In this document: positions 22,450 through 34,312 of the stretch, piece by piece
Numbering within the stretch: the first letter of the stretch is position 1
How the letters are laid out: each line of letters starts with the position of its first letter
DNA from: Thuidium tamariscinum
Taxonomy: Eukaryota > Streptophyta > Bryopsida > Hypnales > Thuidiaceae
DNA: 64,000 nucleotides
NCBI GenBank assembly: GCA_947034885.2
Contig: OX344752.2
Coordinates: 26,478,386 to 26,542,385, forward strand
Direction: 5' to 3'
Made by a program: the position numbers and the translations under genes
Notes under the pieces: generated by a model
Told to the model about the DNA's origin: nothing
The model's database searches: none
The model's input: only the letters and a program-made list of their open reading frames with translations

Positions 22450-23382
22450 CATGACAAAAAATCATCAAAATTTTATTGTCAAATAATGCAATTAGAGTAT
22501 GATGAAACATTACTACATTGTACCAATTTTCAAAAAATAATTTTTTGTAATGACACTAATTATTTTTAGGGGAACACTACTTTTTTTTCCTTGCCAATAA
22601 TATTCGTCATTTAGTGTGGTATGTTTGTTCAAAATTAGGACTTTGTTTTGGTCATAAGTCCAATTTAAATCAAAATTGCAACCAACTCCTCACTGTGCTC
22701 CCACGCAATCTTATATGACTCAAGGTTTGCACGATGATATCCTTCTACTTTATTTGAATTCTGATGTTTTCATGAATAAATGGCATTTTGTGCATTTGTA
22801 TAGGTTTAGTATTGAAGCTTCCCACTTTTTTGGATTCAATTGTCACGAGATTGGGCTTGTATTCTTATCATGATTAGTGTGCTTTGGACCTATTTCAGAT
22901 CTATTTCTATGCTCCCAAGTATAGATTCAAAACAATAGTATTTGTATTTTGAAAGCTTTTACAAGTTGTCTTAGTAACTTTTAGTGATACAAAATGAGTT
23001 TTTTCTTAGAATGTGCACTACATATTGTTGTTTAGATATCATGATATTCATTTTCAATGGTTCAAATTAAATTGTTTATATTACTTTATATTATAATTTG
23101 CCAATGTTTAGGTGCTAAATAAAATGTATACACTTAGAAGAAGGGTGTATTTTGTTTACCTTGGTAGTATTGGTTGTTAACTAAAGGAAATTGATCAATT
23201 TTAGAATTTACTTTTACATAATTGCTCACATAGAACAATCATGTGGAACTAAATTCTTATGGCATGAAAGTGAATCCTTCAATCTAAAACCATGGTTAAT
23301 GCAACAAAGAATTTATAACCTAACACGTAGCAACTGCCTAAGTTATTAGAAAGTCAATATATTAAACAGTAATCCCATTAGA
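22450..23382. other. Gene-free AT-rich stretch
   Basis: I see no coding region, RNA gene or clear repeat. The open frame at 22676-22873 has no homologous features and low-complexity composition. Confidence 0.45.
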
Positions 23383-24192
23383 GAGTGGTTGCAAGAAACA
23401 CTGTTCACTTTTCGTAGCATTTTACTGGGGACTGCATTTTTGCCGCATAGTACTGCTAGTACTACGAGTACTATCAACAAACTACCAATGTACTGTGCTT
23501 TTGACACGTGTATTGGAGTCAGGAGTCAATGTGGCCATTGAATGATATTATCTTACATATTGTATCATTAAAAAAGTTTGACAAGTGGGCAAATATGGGA
23601 TTGAAGTCAGATGTGGGAGTACTATGTCCACGTAACAGTACTTAAGAGCAGAAGACTGCAGTTTTTTTCAAAAAATACAGTGATCCAATTTTAATTCATA
23701 AAAAATCAAAAGTGATTCATTTATTTATTTTTAATTATGTCCATTTTTTCAAAGCTCCTTATCATCACTTTCATCCAAAAAAATTAGAGTCACAATATTT
23801 TTAAAATTTGTAAATGTGCGCGCCATTGAGCTATAATATAGCATATACATCATCCAAAAATAACTAAAAATTATATTCCAAACCATATTCATAAGTTTAT
23901 TAGGTAGAGTAACACACCACCAAAATATCAATTCAAAAGCATTCATTTTGATTACTATGAACGTAGTGAATCCTTATTCACCTAATGTGTGACGAGTGGA
24001 CAAAATTAATTTATAAATACAAAAAGTATTTTCCAAAATTTGAAAAAAATACAGAACCCTTAAGCTTGAAGTTGGTTATATCCAATAAAAATTTCAAGGT
24101 CAAAGCTTTTTGTACTCAAAAGTTATACTACAAGAGAAGAAAGTTGTTTTCATTGTGACAACAAATAGGACCAATGTTTCTTGCAATGACCC
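23383..24192. mobile_element. GGTNNTTGCAAGAAACAC-family MITE with TAGA target duplication, at the 3' end of the sHSP gene
   Basis: 810 bp with ends GAGTGGTTGCAAGAAACACT and TGTTTCTTGCAATGACCC, flanked by TAGA at 23379-23382 and 24193-24196. It lies in the last exon of the small HSP gene on the minus strand. The HSP reading frame runs through its end and stops inside it. Confidence 0.85.
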
Positions 24193-26382
24193 TAGATAGG
24201 GATCTCTTTGGAATACCGGGGAGGGAACCTTATGGTTTTTGTCTTTTAGAACATATATAGTTAAAATTTCATTCTCAACCTTGATCTTCATTGTATCCAC
24301 ACAAGCATCACTAGAAAGTTGAAACTGTCTCATGAATGTGTTTTGGTTGCGTTCTACATGATGCCATGTCCCCCCATCATCTATATTTGCCCGCCTCTCA
24401 CCAATTATTTGCAACATATTTCCATCTTTGACCATTACTTTTACATCTTCTTTTGTAAGCCCTAGAATTTGCAAAACAAAAATAAATTATTGTCAATGCC
24501 TTGACTTCTTCATTACATCTACTGCAATGTACAAAATGTTGCTTTATGGATTTGAGTGTTTGAACCTTTTGTATTGAAGAGTTTCAATCTTCTTTAATTT
24601 TGAATTGATTCATTTTGCAAGAATGACATTTAAAAAATAGAGGAATTTTTTGTATTGACATTTATATTATTATAAGTACAATATTTGAAAATATCTTGTA
24701 CAAGCTTGCCAAAGAGCTAGAAGTAGAAACTCTCAATTAAAAAAAGTTTGCAGTCATTTGTACCCCAAAATTCTTAGTTTTGTCTTTTCATAATTGCCAA
24801 ATTCACGTAGATAACTTTCTATTTGTGGGTGATTGCAAGAAACACTTGTCCTATTTCTTCTCCCCTTGACTTCCAACGGGTAGTTTTTTGCTTATAACTT
24901 TTGCATATTTTGTCTTATAAACTTGAAACTTGGAATGAAGGTGAACACAAGAGTTTTGTATGTTGTGTAATTTTTTCAATTTAAAAAAAAATATTTTACT
25001 ATTTTTAAATTGCCCCCAATTGGTTGTCTACCTTGGCCATTTTGGAGGTTTTTAGTCCTATTTCTTACTCAAAAATCCAAATTTGAAGCCACAAATTACA
25101 TAAGTTGGAGGTCTACTAACATTTCAATGATTGACAATGAGTTTTTATAAAAATATAAAAATATCTTTTGTCCACATGGGGTCAAAGTGACCTTTCTTTG
25201 CACAAATGCTACAAAGAGGGAAAAACAAATTTAGAGAAATTTTTTACTGCAATATGAGCACAATTTTGTTTAAAAAAATGGCTTTCTTTAAAAATATTTT
25301 TTTTGATTTTTTTTAATTATTAAAAATAAAAAGGCCCACAGACCCTTTTTCTGCTATTTTTTGTTCCTTGTGGCTTGTGAAGTACTTGTAGTACTATATA
25401 GTACTGCATAGTATTGCATAGTACTATATTGAAGGCCTAGATCTACAGGCGTGCAAAATCAATGGTTGAGATTTGTAGGCACGTGTTAAATGCATAATAC
25501 TGCCAGTACTAAGTGCAAAAATAGCATTTTGAGCCAAAAATGTGAAGTGTTTCTTGCAATCACCCTTGTATAATAGATGAACTACACCTACACAACTAAT
25601 AATATCTTGATGGTGTAAAGTTTGAATTTCATAAGTTATCTTTTAGACAAGTGGGATGGTCAACAACTTATGACCAAATGGACCCTCTCATCAAATGAGA
25701 AAACAATTTTTTTGAATGTTTAAGTATAATGGATTTTTTGACATATAGATGGTTGGAATTGATACGAACCTTGTGATTAGAGCAACCAAGAACAACCAAA
25801 GGAATTATTTGACACATTTTTTCTATTGTGATGTATGCCCTCTATTCCAAATTGAGCTTCTATTTGGAAAAAATATTTGGGTTTTTTTGCTCAAAATAAT
25901 GTTACTTCAACCCATATCAAGATGTACAAAGAGCTTAATGCACTCCTATCATCTTAAAACTATGAATTTCAAAGCTCTTTTCAAAGTGTATTATTTAGCT
26001 TATTGCAAAAATTAAAGGGAAGCAAAAGATCAATTTGAGATAGAGAGTACAATTTAGCCAATGACAAAGTATAAGTTTCTAATCATTAAAATATATTGTA
26101 CAGTATAATAGCTTATCACATAAAAATTATTTTACTAGGAAGATCTACTTCAAGAATGTGACTGTCTTTTGTCTCCTTCCAATCTACACGAGTTCCAGGT
26201 GTACAAAAACTTGAGAAGAATGATAAAGGTCCTTGCCAAAGTACACCAAAAGCATCAAAAGGATCACATGCCAAAGAATCCCACAAGCTTAATTGATGCT
26301 TTCCCAAATTTTTGTATTTTGATAGGCCTTTTCCTTCAATATCTTCTTTGCAGTGGTGATGTTGATGTTTTTCCAAAGCCAT
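24100..26382 (-). CDS. Small heat-shock protein (HSP20/alpha-crystallin), 2 exons, C-terminus supplied by a MITE
   Basis: Exon 1 runs 26382-26136 (MALEKHQ..., donor A|GTAAAA). Exon 2 runs 24461-24100 (acceptor TTCTAG). They join in phase 1 to 203 codons including the stop. The joined protein has an N-terminal region with plant sHSP-like DPFDAF and then the alpha-crystallin domain. That domain runs from VDWKETKDSHILEVDLPRLT to MKIKVENEILTIYVLKDK (family pattern VDWKET...DLPGL...ENGVLTVTV). The proline-glycine-leucine of DLPGL is PRL here. The usual C-terminal I-x-I extension is absent. From about residue 175 the sequence (LQETLVLFV...) is translated MITE DNA. The intron of about 1.67 kb holds another MITE (24827-25565). 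sHSPs are oligomeric chaperones; whether this one is expressed is unknown. A TATATATAG-like box lies at about 26478-26486, upstream of the ATG. Confidence 0.75.
24827..25565. mobile_element. GGGTGATTGCAAGAAACAC-family MITE with TTGT target duplication (in sHSP intron)
   Basis: 739 bp with ends GGGTGATTGCAAGAAACACT and GTGTTTCTTGCAATCACCC, flanked by TTGT at 24823-24826 and 25566-25569. The interior (CCCAATTGGTTGTCTACCTT, TTTTTTGCTTATAACTTTTG) matches, inverted, the right part of the element at 46974-48628. Confidence 0.87.
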
Positions 26383-27198
26383 GACTTGTTATCTCAATTA
26401 CTACTAAGTGGAATAATGATGTTGTTATTTTTTTTGCTATGGACTATGCAACAAATGATTTTATCTACACTCTTACATCTATATATGAATACCATATAAA
26501 TTTTCAATTAATTTCAAAGTATTTTATAATTAGGATGAAAAATTATTAAAGAATCCATTTTAAAAATATAGCAATTGGCTTTTAATCCTAAATATATCTT
26601 ATTCTTTTGAGTGCAAATCTTTGTAAATCACTATATGTACAAATCATTTCCTATGCATTAAATGTTTAAAATGTTTAATGTTATTGATGAATTATGCTTA
26701 TTTATTTAAACATTTATTGAATTAATTTTTCACTTATCAATTATATGATATTTGTAGCACTTGTTTCAAATTTTTTATTCTATAATCAAATTTTATTATT
26801 GAAATCATATTTTTGTTTTGTAATTTGTATAATTGATAACTTCTTGATATTCTTTATTTTAACATTATATGTAATAAATTTATTTAGAAGATTATTCATA
26901 AGATTCGAAAATCTAAAATTCTTCATATTAACCATATTTTTATACTTCAGTTGTAGAACTTTGTACCATCATGTCCTACCAAATTTCCTTATTGTTTGTT
27001 GTTACAATCTAACATCTAATTTATTGAAAATATAATTTACAAAATAAAAAATCTATTATATATAAATGTCAAAATTTTAGGGACATTATTTTTTCAAAAA
27101 TAAAATAAAATTGTATAGTGAAAAAAAGAAGGTTAGCAGAAAAAGTTTCTGAGAATTTATGAGGTATTATTTAATCACTCTCTTTGTGACATTCATAA
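26383..27198. other. AT-rich flank of the sHSP gene
   Basis: Very low GC, with no convincing coding sequence. The hydrophobic open frame at 26745-27035 is a by-product of T-richness. No clear heat-shock element (nGAAnnTTCn arrays) was found upstream of the HSP start. Confidence 0.4.
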
Positions 27199-27393
27199 CA
27201 TAACATTCAGTAGCACTCTGCAGGGCTGCCTTCCCAAGGATGGAATGGTGTGGGATATTCCACACCAAATCAGTAACTTTTATTCAGTAGCAAGGCAAAG
27301 AAGCAACGTGTCAGAGTTTCAGCTTGAAATTTGTGGATGACTGTGCCTGCTTGGTAGAAAAGGCAGAGCCTCTTCTTGCTATTGAATGTTATG
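27199..27393. mobile_element. Small MITE, CATAACATTCANTAGC family, copy 1
   Basis: 195 bp with inverted ends CATAACATTCAGTAGCA and TGCTATTGAATGTTATG. A second element with similar ends is at 29399-29639. Interior is more GC-rich than the surroundings. Non-coding. Confidence 0.7.
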
Positions 27394-28869
27394 AAAAATC
27401 TAACCTTTGCCATAATAAAATTGTTTAAAAGTATATGATGAGCTTAACCTTCTACTTAGATAAGTGATGTGAAAATTATGAAGCTTTTTATTTTGTAGCA
27501 ATCTAAGCAATTTTTTGAGAGAACAATTTGTTTATGGGCTCACTTTTGATGATTTTTCAAACAACAAAATTGAACATGGTTTAGTCTACTTTATAGAACA
27601 ATTTCTCTATTAGGCTTGTATCTTATAATTTAATCTCAGAGCTATTTGAATAATTTAGTTTTTCTTCATATCTTGTACCACTTTGATTTTAAATTTTTTT
27701 AAAGAATAAAGATTAAATTGAGAGATTGGAGAAAAAAATTCCCCCCCTCTCCTCCCCTATTTTCCATTTTCATTCTTTAAAATATTGTTTAGTCAAAGTA
27801 GATGCAAGATAGAAAGAGTTTTCATCACTTGAAACACTCATATCTTGTAATCAAAATTTGTGAAATTTCCTCTAGAGATTTTCATACTATTCAAGTGGAA
27901 GATCCAATAGTTGGAATGTTGGATATTTAAAAAAAATTATTGTTTGCATTGAAAACAATGGTTTTGAGAGATTTATAATTAAAAAATGGCCTTCAATTGA
28001 GACTTCAAGGGCTAATAAAAATGTTGATCCAATCCACATATCTTAATTAAGTAAGTTAAGTCATTCTTTATAATAATGTTTAGAAATAGAATAATATGTA
28101 GTTTTGATACCATAAGCATTTTGTGAATATAAACATTTTTCTCAAAGACACCTCTTTCGGTGATTTACATAGAAAAAAAAATCCTTTATGATATTATTCA
28201 TAAAAGCTTTGGGATCTTATCAAATAAATAAATAAGAATCATTTTGTAGTTGTTTAGATTTGTTTAGAGGTTAATGATTTTTCAAAATAATAAATTCAAG
28301 AAGAGTTGACATCATGCATGTGAAATACAATCTACCTCAAATCTACATAGGAAATACACCAATTAACAATGACAAATATTTCTAGTGAAGAAAAACATCT
28401 TTTGGCCACATTCAATCATTTCAATATTTAGGGATTAAAGAAGTTTGAAAATGATGTTCATGTATACAATTGTTTCATTATACAAGTAGGCAATTAGAAA
28501 TCAAGGTAGATTTTGGAATATTGACCACTTTCACAAAGATACTTCTTGAAGGTCTTATTTTATGCAATGAGAACCTCCATTTATTGGAAGAAATTTAAAT
28601 TAAATACGATGAAGTAACTTAATTTGAACATTGGATTTTACAACATGACTATTAGATGGAGCATTTAGTAGGTGGATGATGAACTTTTTCAAGATCTTAC
28701 TATATTATGTGGACTATACAAAAAATATAGTGTACATCCAATTTTTTTGTCTATTCTTCAACAATGTGACTCGATTGTCTTCTCAATGCTTCATAATAAG
28801 GTATAAGCACTTACATTCAAAAATATTTTTCATAATTTTCAAGCAATGCAAAAAATCACTCATTAGATG
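27394..28869. other. Gene-free AT-rich stretch
   Basis: Only short frames without protein features. Poly-A/T runs and a CCCCCCCTCTCCTCCCC tract near 27741 were noted, nothing else. Confidence 0.4.
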
Positions 28870-28870
28870 A

Positions 28871-29136
28871 GATTCCGAGCCTCTGGAAGATCATGGGTTC
28901 CCAAACTGTGGGAACAGGAAAACTACCAGGGGAACACAAAAACAGTGCAGTTTGACGTGGCCGAGCCCATGCCACATCATCGATTCTTTTTTTGAAAAAA
29001 AAATTTGGACTTTTTTTCACATTTCAGGACCCCAAATTTTTTATTTTTTATTTTTAGGGAGGGGAACTTCTGGCCACTGTTTTGCAAACCGTTTCGGGAA
29101 CAGACCCGAAATGGCCCTCCCGAGGCCTCGGATCTT
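28871..29136. repeat. GC-richer inverted-end segment, possible MITE
   Basis: About 265 bp bounded by GATTCCGAGCCTC and GAGGCCTCGGATCTT. It is clearly more GC-rich than its flanks and contains GGGAACA motifs near both sides. The pairing of the ends is imperfect and no sister copy was seen, so the call is tentative. Confidence 0.35.
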
Positions 29137-29398
29137 ATGTAAATCATTTCTTTGAATCTCTGGAAACTACATGGTGATTTTGATTTTTTTTCTGCTAAAC
29201 CACTCAAATTTTCAATTCTTTTGCAATTTTGCTTACAAAGAGAGAAACACTTATTGCAATTTTTACAAAAATAAATCAACGCAAAACAAATTCACCCTCA
29301 CATTTTCAAAGATAAAGGCAATTTTTATTTTTATTTTTCTTAAAACCAATGTTGAGCAAATTTTTTCATACACAATGATACTTTTGAGTCGTAATTGA

Positions 29399-29639
29399 CA
29401 TAACATTCAATAGCCTCTAAAGATGTTACCTTGAGTCTTCAACCACACATCTCATATTCTCATCCAATAGATTACTTACTACTTTTGATTACTATTTAGA
29501 ATATTGACTAGTTTTGATTACTATTTTGATCAATGAGTGCATTTCAATACTAGCTTATTCACCATTTTCATGCATTACACCACATACCTGATAGCTACTA
29601 ACGGAAGGACACTTGAGCTGTAGACTACTAAATGTTATG
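29399..29639. mobile_element. Small MITE, CATAACATTCANTAGC family, copy 2
   Basis: About 240 bp from CATAACATTCAATAGC to ACTACTAAATGTTATG. It shares its ends but little interior with 27199-27393. Confidence 0.55.
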
Positions 29640-30665
29640 AATGATGATTAACCTTGAAACTCTCTAACATCCATATTCTAGACAATGAACAGAGATGTTT
29701 CATTCAATTAACTTCTCATTTATCAAATGTAACACTTGGATCTAGGAAAGACAATCTTCCTTAATGACCAAATTCATTAAATTTTGGTAAATGATATATC
29801 TGTACAAAGCTACAAAGCTATAAGCCATAATGCGCAAAAATTCAAAAAAGGATTGAGACGTTTGAAGGTTAAAGGGACTACATTATACAAAGATACAATC
29901 CTTTGCCCTAAAATATAACTAATCTTCAAAGGACCAAGAGGCCCTTTGCAACTGTATAGTATATTGTGAATTTGGTGGTATTTGATCACATTAGCATTTA
30001 CCAAATACTCTTCAATACAAAATAATTTCATGATCATGATAGAACATAAATAAAAATGCATCACAATTCATAAATTAAACGACAATTGAAAAATTATAAG
30101 GTTAAATATAGGTTGTATAGAAGGTTCTCAATGGTCTTTCAACATTGTTCTTGAAAAAAAATAGAAAAAGATACACATTTACTCATGAATAGAAAGAATC
30201 AATCCAAAATTAGGAATGTACTCATAAAATGCTGAAAAAAGAAAAATTCCAATTTCCCCACTGAATTGTCAAATTGGGAAAAGTAAACTATTTCATCATG
30301 AGTTGCCAAACAAATCTATATATATGGTACCACCCAAACCAACATTTTTTTGTTAATGTGCCTATTTACTATTATTAGATGGGTCAAAATTTCATATTTT
30401 TCTTGTTGGTCAATGAAAGGAGGTTCAAATGCACCAAAGAATGCGACATTTGGATAGCATATGCAAAAGTTATGAAAGATCAATGTTTGTTTTGGTAGAT
30501 GCATGGTTCTTCAATATACATACATATTGATTTTGGAAATGTGATGATGGTGGATTTATGCAGAGTGCAAATTTATATGTACCCAACTTATACATGCCTA
30601 CAACAATTATGATGTGGTGTTGCAAAAGACACAACAACAATCTAGCAAAAATAGGGCAAACACTA
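29640..30665. other. Gene-free stretch with a dispersed repeat
   Basis: About 30322-30640 is the uninterrupted relative of the repeat at 16316-17345. No coding region is supported. Confidence 0.45.
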
Positions 30666-30947
30666 TTTAAGAGTTGAAAGTTAATTTGGAAAGGTTAAAC
30701 TTCTTGAAATGTTTTTTAGTAAATTTTTCTTGAAAGAAAATTGGAATTGGTACCTAATTCAAATTGTTTCTTATTTTTTGAAGCTTTCAAGAACTACTTT
30801 GAAGTTCAAATGCAATGATCACCACAAGTTTTCAAGTCATGGAATGTATACTATCTGTACATTGTTGGTACAATGACGAAGTAAAATGTATCTACATATT
30901 AGAAGACACTCCTAGAGTCTAACTACTTTACAAACCTCTTACCTTAC
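30666..30947. mobile_element. MITE, TAAGGGAGGAGG family, diverged copy
   Basis: The interior (CTTCTTGAAATGTTTTTTAG, AATTTTTCTTGAAAG, AAATTGTTTCTTATTTTTTG) matches the family in direct orientation. The right end is CAAACCTCTTACCTTA; the left end is eroded. Confidence 0.55.
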
Positions 30948-31275
30948 CTTGAAGTGGTTGAAGAAAGTCCAAAAGCCAAACGATGTGTTTACAAATGAAG
31001 GTTGGAGGTTGGTGAAGGCATTTGAGATTATGGTTCCATCCTTAGTACCAACTCTCACGATACCCCCAGACAAAACCTGAAATTTATTAGTGTTTTTTCC
31101 TTGCATGAAAAGTTGGAGTGTGATGGTGGAACAAAATGATTTTTTGAAGACTACCTACACCTGAGATAAGGTAGCTTTGTCAAGCTTTCAAGCCCTATAA
31201 CTTACATTTCTTTTGTGTTGAAGTCCTATAACTAACATTTCTTTTTTATATGGAAGATTTAAGGTCAAAGGCTCT

Positions 31276-31590
31276 TAAATGGAGTAGGTTTTAAAATGAT
31301 GTCTTACCTTAAATGTACAACATTTGTACATGTTGCTTTTTCATAGTCTTCAATAGTGTACTAACAATGTACATTTTAGCTAGGGCACCATTTTAGAGCC
31401 CTATGCCCTGTCAACTTCAAAATTTGATAACTAATTCCACAAAGCTCCAAAAAATATGAAATGACTTAGATTAGATGTCAATTCCGCTTGTCTTTCAAGG
31501 AAAATGTACTGAAAAAAATTTCAAGATGTTTCACCTCCCGCAAATTCAGTTTCAGCCCTCAGATGGGTGATTATTGAGCCTTCTACCTTA
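31276..31590. mobile_element. MITE, TAAGGGAGGAGG family, inverted copy
   Basis: 315 bp running from TTAAATGGAGTAGG to GAGCCTTCTACCTTA, in reverse orientation to 2161-2491 (for example CTTGTCTTTCAAGGAAAAT and TTTCAGCCCTCAGATGGGTG). Confidence 0.7.
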
Positions 31591-32454
31591 AGGACTTTTG
31601 ATTTAACAATAGATCATCAAGTCAGGAAGAAACATGCAATACTTCTAAGCAAAATGATGTAATAATCTCCCTTAATCTCCCTGCCCAAGCTCACTTAGTA
31701 CCCCAAGAAAGCAAACTCCCTTGAAGTTCATTTGTTTCCCTAACCTAATAAATGAGAATCCAAACATTCGATTCTCTATCATAGATATTCAAATTTCTCA
31801 AATCCCATTTTGGCTAGGCTTGCACGGAGCTTTACGAATTAATGTGTATTTTAGTGTGGTGCTTGTACACCAGTCACGGTTAGATTGGTTTATGTTAGTT
31901 GAGAAGAGAGCCAAGGGTTACACAAGGTATTTTTTTATTGCATTTTCTGTTTTTGAGACTTTTTTGTTGCAAATTGAGCAATCATTACTCAATTCACGAT
32001 CTTATCTGAAATCCTGTTACCCCTGGCAGTAGCATCGTGTAGAATTGGTGTTTCAAGATCTGACTACTGTGCTTATGAGGTAAATCCCCGTTATTGCTCA
32101 TATGGCTCATAACACGACATCAACGAACGTCTCAATGTGTTAAAGTGAGAAAGTTAGAAGCAGGCATAAGCTTCCAAATTTGAAGCAATCAGTTTAACAA
32201 AATGCACTGATTAATTTTATAAACAAGGTGAGCCACGTTAGTGATTCACAACACATCTACCAAATAACGCAATCGTTCAAAGACGATCCACAGCTAGAGG
32301 GAAAGGCTTTCGCCAAAACAACAAAAACACTGAGGCAACTAGGTGGGCGGCATCACACCCTCAGCAACTTCCATTCCTCATTCCTCATTGCCCATTCCGA
32401 CATACATGGACAGAAATGGTGCACAATATGTCACCCACCCACCCCACTCTCTAT
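31591..32454. other. Intergenic stretch 3' of the RPS15 remnant
   Basis: No gene recognised. Open frames at 31721-32032 and 32228-32485 lack family features; the second partly overlaps the RPS15 remnant on the other strand. Confidence 0.4.
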
Positions 32455-33733
32455 CTACTTCAGTGGGATGAACCGAGAAGAGTAGTGAGTAGCTCCGATA
32501 CCGGGCCTACCGTGCTTCACAGGCTTGTACAAGATCCAAATATCTGCTAAGTAGTGTCCAATCATCTCGGGCTGCGCAAAGCACAAAGCAAAATCAGACG
32601 CAGTTAAAGAAAACTACCACATGCTACCCTCGCCGATCGAAAACCGCAGCACTGAAGCTCACAGAAACAGCATAAGCAATTATACGAAAGTCAAATCCAT
32701 ACCCTATCCTCTTACAAATGCTGAACCTGCAATAAGCCAAGAGGAATCTCCGTTTCAATCCCTTGATCTCAACCTGGTTAAAGGTTTTGCCGTTGTACAC
32801 ACCGATGACGCTGCCGATCATCTCTGGGACGATGATCATGTTGCATAGGTGAGTCCTCACTAGCTCAGGCTTCTTACCAGCTGGGGCCTCATGCTTCTAC
32901 AAAATGCAGGAAGAGAGGTTCAGAACAAAGCAGACTGTTGAGCAACTTCAACTTAATACTTCAGAAAGACCAAGTAAAAATCGATTGGTCAGATCTATCA
33001 CTTCTAGTCTCAAACCATTTCCGGGTCAACTGGAAAAGGTCCAGATTATCTTACTGCTTTTCGTAGCTTCTTGATCAAAGTCATGGGCTTTGCGCTTCAA
33101 TGCAACCCGCGCTAAAACCTGTTCAAAACAGACGATCCATACAATCTCGTTTAGTAGATGCTATTAAGAAAGACATAAACGAAACGTAAGGTAAAATTCG
33201 AGCAGTATGAAACCACACACGAAGAATCTCCCTCCAAACCTGTAGATAATTGCTTTCACGTCACCATGGAAGTCAACCAAAGGGACACAGGGAGATTAAT
33301 CCCAATATTCTGAAGTTCTGTACCCATGATATACCTTTCTCAACACAGGAAAAAGAATACACAGGCAACAAATTTAATGCCTAGGATAGCTTGATTGTAA
33401 ATTAAATGCTCCACAAGAAAGTTACGGCACGGCACAATCCCTAAATCCCTCAGAAGTGCAGTTATGTACAAATCCTATTCCTGCAGCCCTAAACCCTGAA
33501 GTGAAAGCTTCACGCACAGAACAACCTGTGCAAAATTCAAGCTTCCATACGAATTCCCATATTTCTCTCCTAATTAACGGTTCATATTAATGATTTCAGG
33601 GCTTTCCGAAGCTGCTAGAAACCGAACCTGCGGCGTGCGCGAGCTCGACGAGCTCATCCGAGCTCATGTTGAGGAGAGCATCGAGATCGACTCCTCGGAA
33701 GGAAAAATTCTTGAACGTCCTCTTCTTGGGCTA
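32455..33733 (-). pseudogene. RPS15: Decayed intron-containing copy of 40S ribosomal protein S15 (uS19)
   Basis: Four exon-like blocks on the minus strand match uS19 in order: about 33733-33628 ([19 protein letters not shown]), 33118-33055 (region of KRKPM..LIKKLRKA), 32896-32762 ([20 protein letters not shown] to [11 protein letters not shown]) and 32571-32455 (PEMIGHYL ... [20 protein letters not shown], stop TAG). Defects in this host gene copy are several. No start exon was found. The second block is shorter than the family and needs a one-base shift to read KRKPMTLIKK. The third block is followed by AAG|GG instead of a GT donor. Otherwise very conserved positions are changed (R to C in THLRNM; ADIWILY in place of a FSISY-type stretch). 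Retained introns show it arose by DNA duplication, not retroposition. A functional copy should exist elsewhere. Confidence 0.8.
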
Positions 33734-33784
33734 CTAGAGTAAATGATAGCCCAGTTAAACTTAGGATAAATTTGATATACAAAG

Positions 33785-34312
33785 TACACTAAAGATGATA
33801 TTTAGTGTTTAGGGACATTTAGTGTTTTTACCCCCCTACTAGCCGCAACACTAAATCTGAACTGTGAGGACAATTAGTGTTGTGTTAAACTTCAATCAAA
33901 GTTGTCATATCGGACCGACTGCAAAGTTCAGAGCTCTGTAACTTTTGCAAAACAAATCTGAATCGGACATATGATATGTTTTTGGCATCTACAAAAATTG
34001 TAGATGCCAAAAACATATCATATGTCCGATTCAGATTTGTTTTGCAAAAGTTACAGAGCTCTAAACTTTGCAGTTAAAAATTGTCCGATATGACAACTCT
34101 GACTTCAATGTACCGCCTCCACTTTCTCTTCTCTTCCCTTCTCATTAATGTGTTCTAACACTAAATGTAAACCTTTTCAGATTTCAGATTTACTATGGAG
34201 TACATTTAGTGTTTGAATTGACATTTAATGTTTTTACTTTCATAGGATAATTGGCTTTTAGTGTATGCCTTCGCATTTAGTGTACAAGACACTAAATATC
34301 ATCATTAGTGTA
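33785..34312. mobile_element. Hairpin MITE next to the RPS15 remnant
   Basis: 528 bp with inverted ends TACACTAAAGATGATATTTA and its complement ending ATCATCATTAGTGTA. A near-perfect palindrome at 33900-34098 lies at its centre, and several ATTTAGTGTTT repeats lie near both ends. It sits about 50 bp upstream of the RPS15 remnant's first recognisable exon. Confidence 0.75.
33900..34098. repeat. Near-perfect palindrome, about 95-bp arms, almost no loop
   Basis: AGTTGTCATATCGGA at the left edge mirrors TCCGATATGACAACT at the right edge. The centre is GGCATCTACAAAAATTGTAG followed by ATGCC. Between them the arms (GCAAAACAAATCTGAATCGG / complement, ACATATGATATGTTTTT / complement) pair with only a few differences. 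RNA copied from either strand would form a long perfect hairpin suited to small-RNA processing (inference). Confidence 0.88.

Noticed and set aside
26745-27035. Hydrophobic 96-codon frame that could look like a membrane peptide
   Set aside because: Phe/Leu/Ile content follows from T-rich sequence; no start context or homologue.
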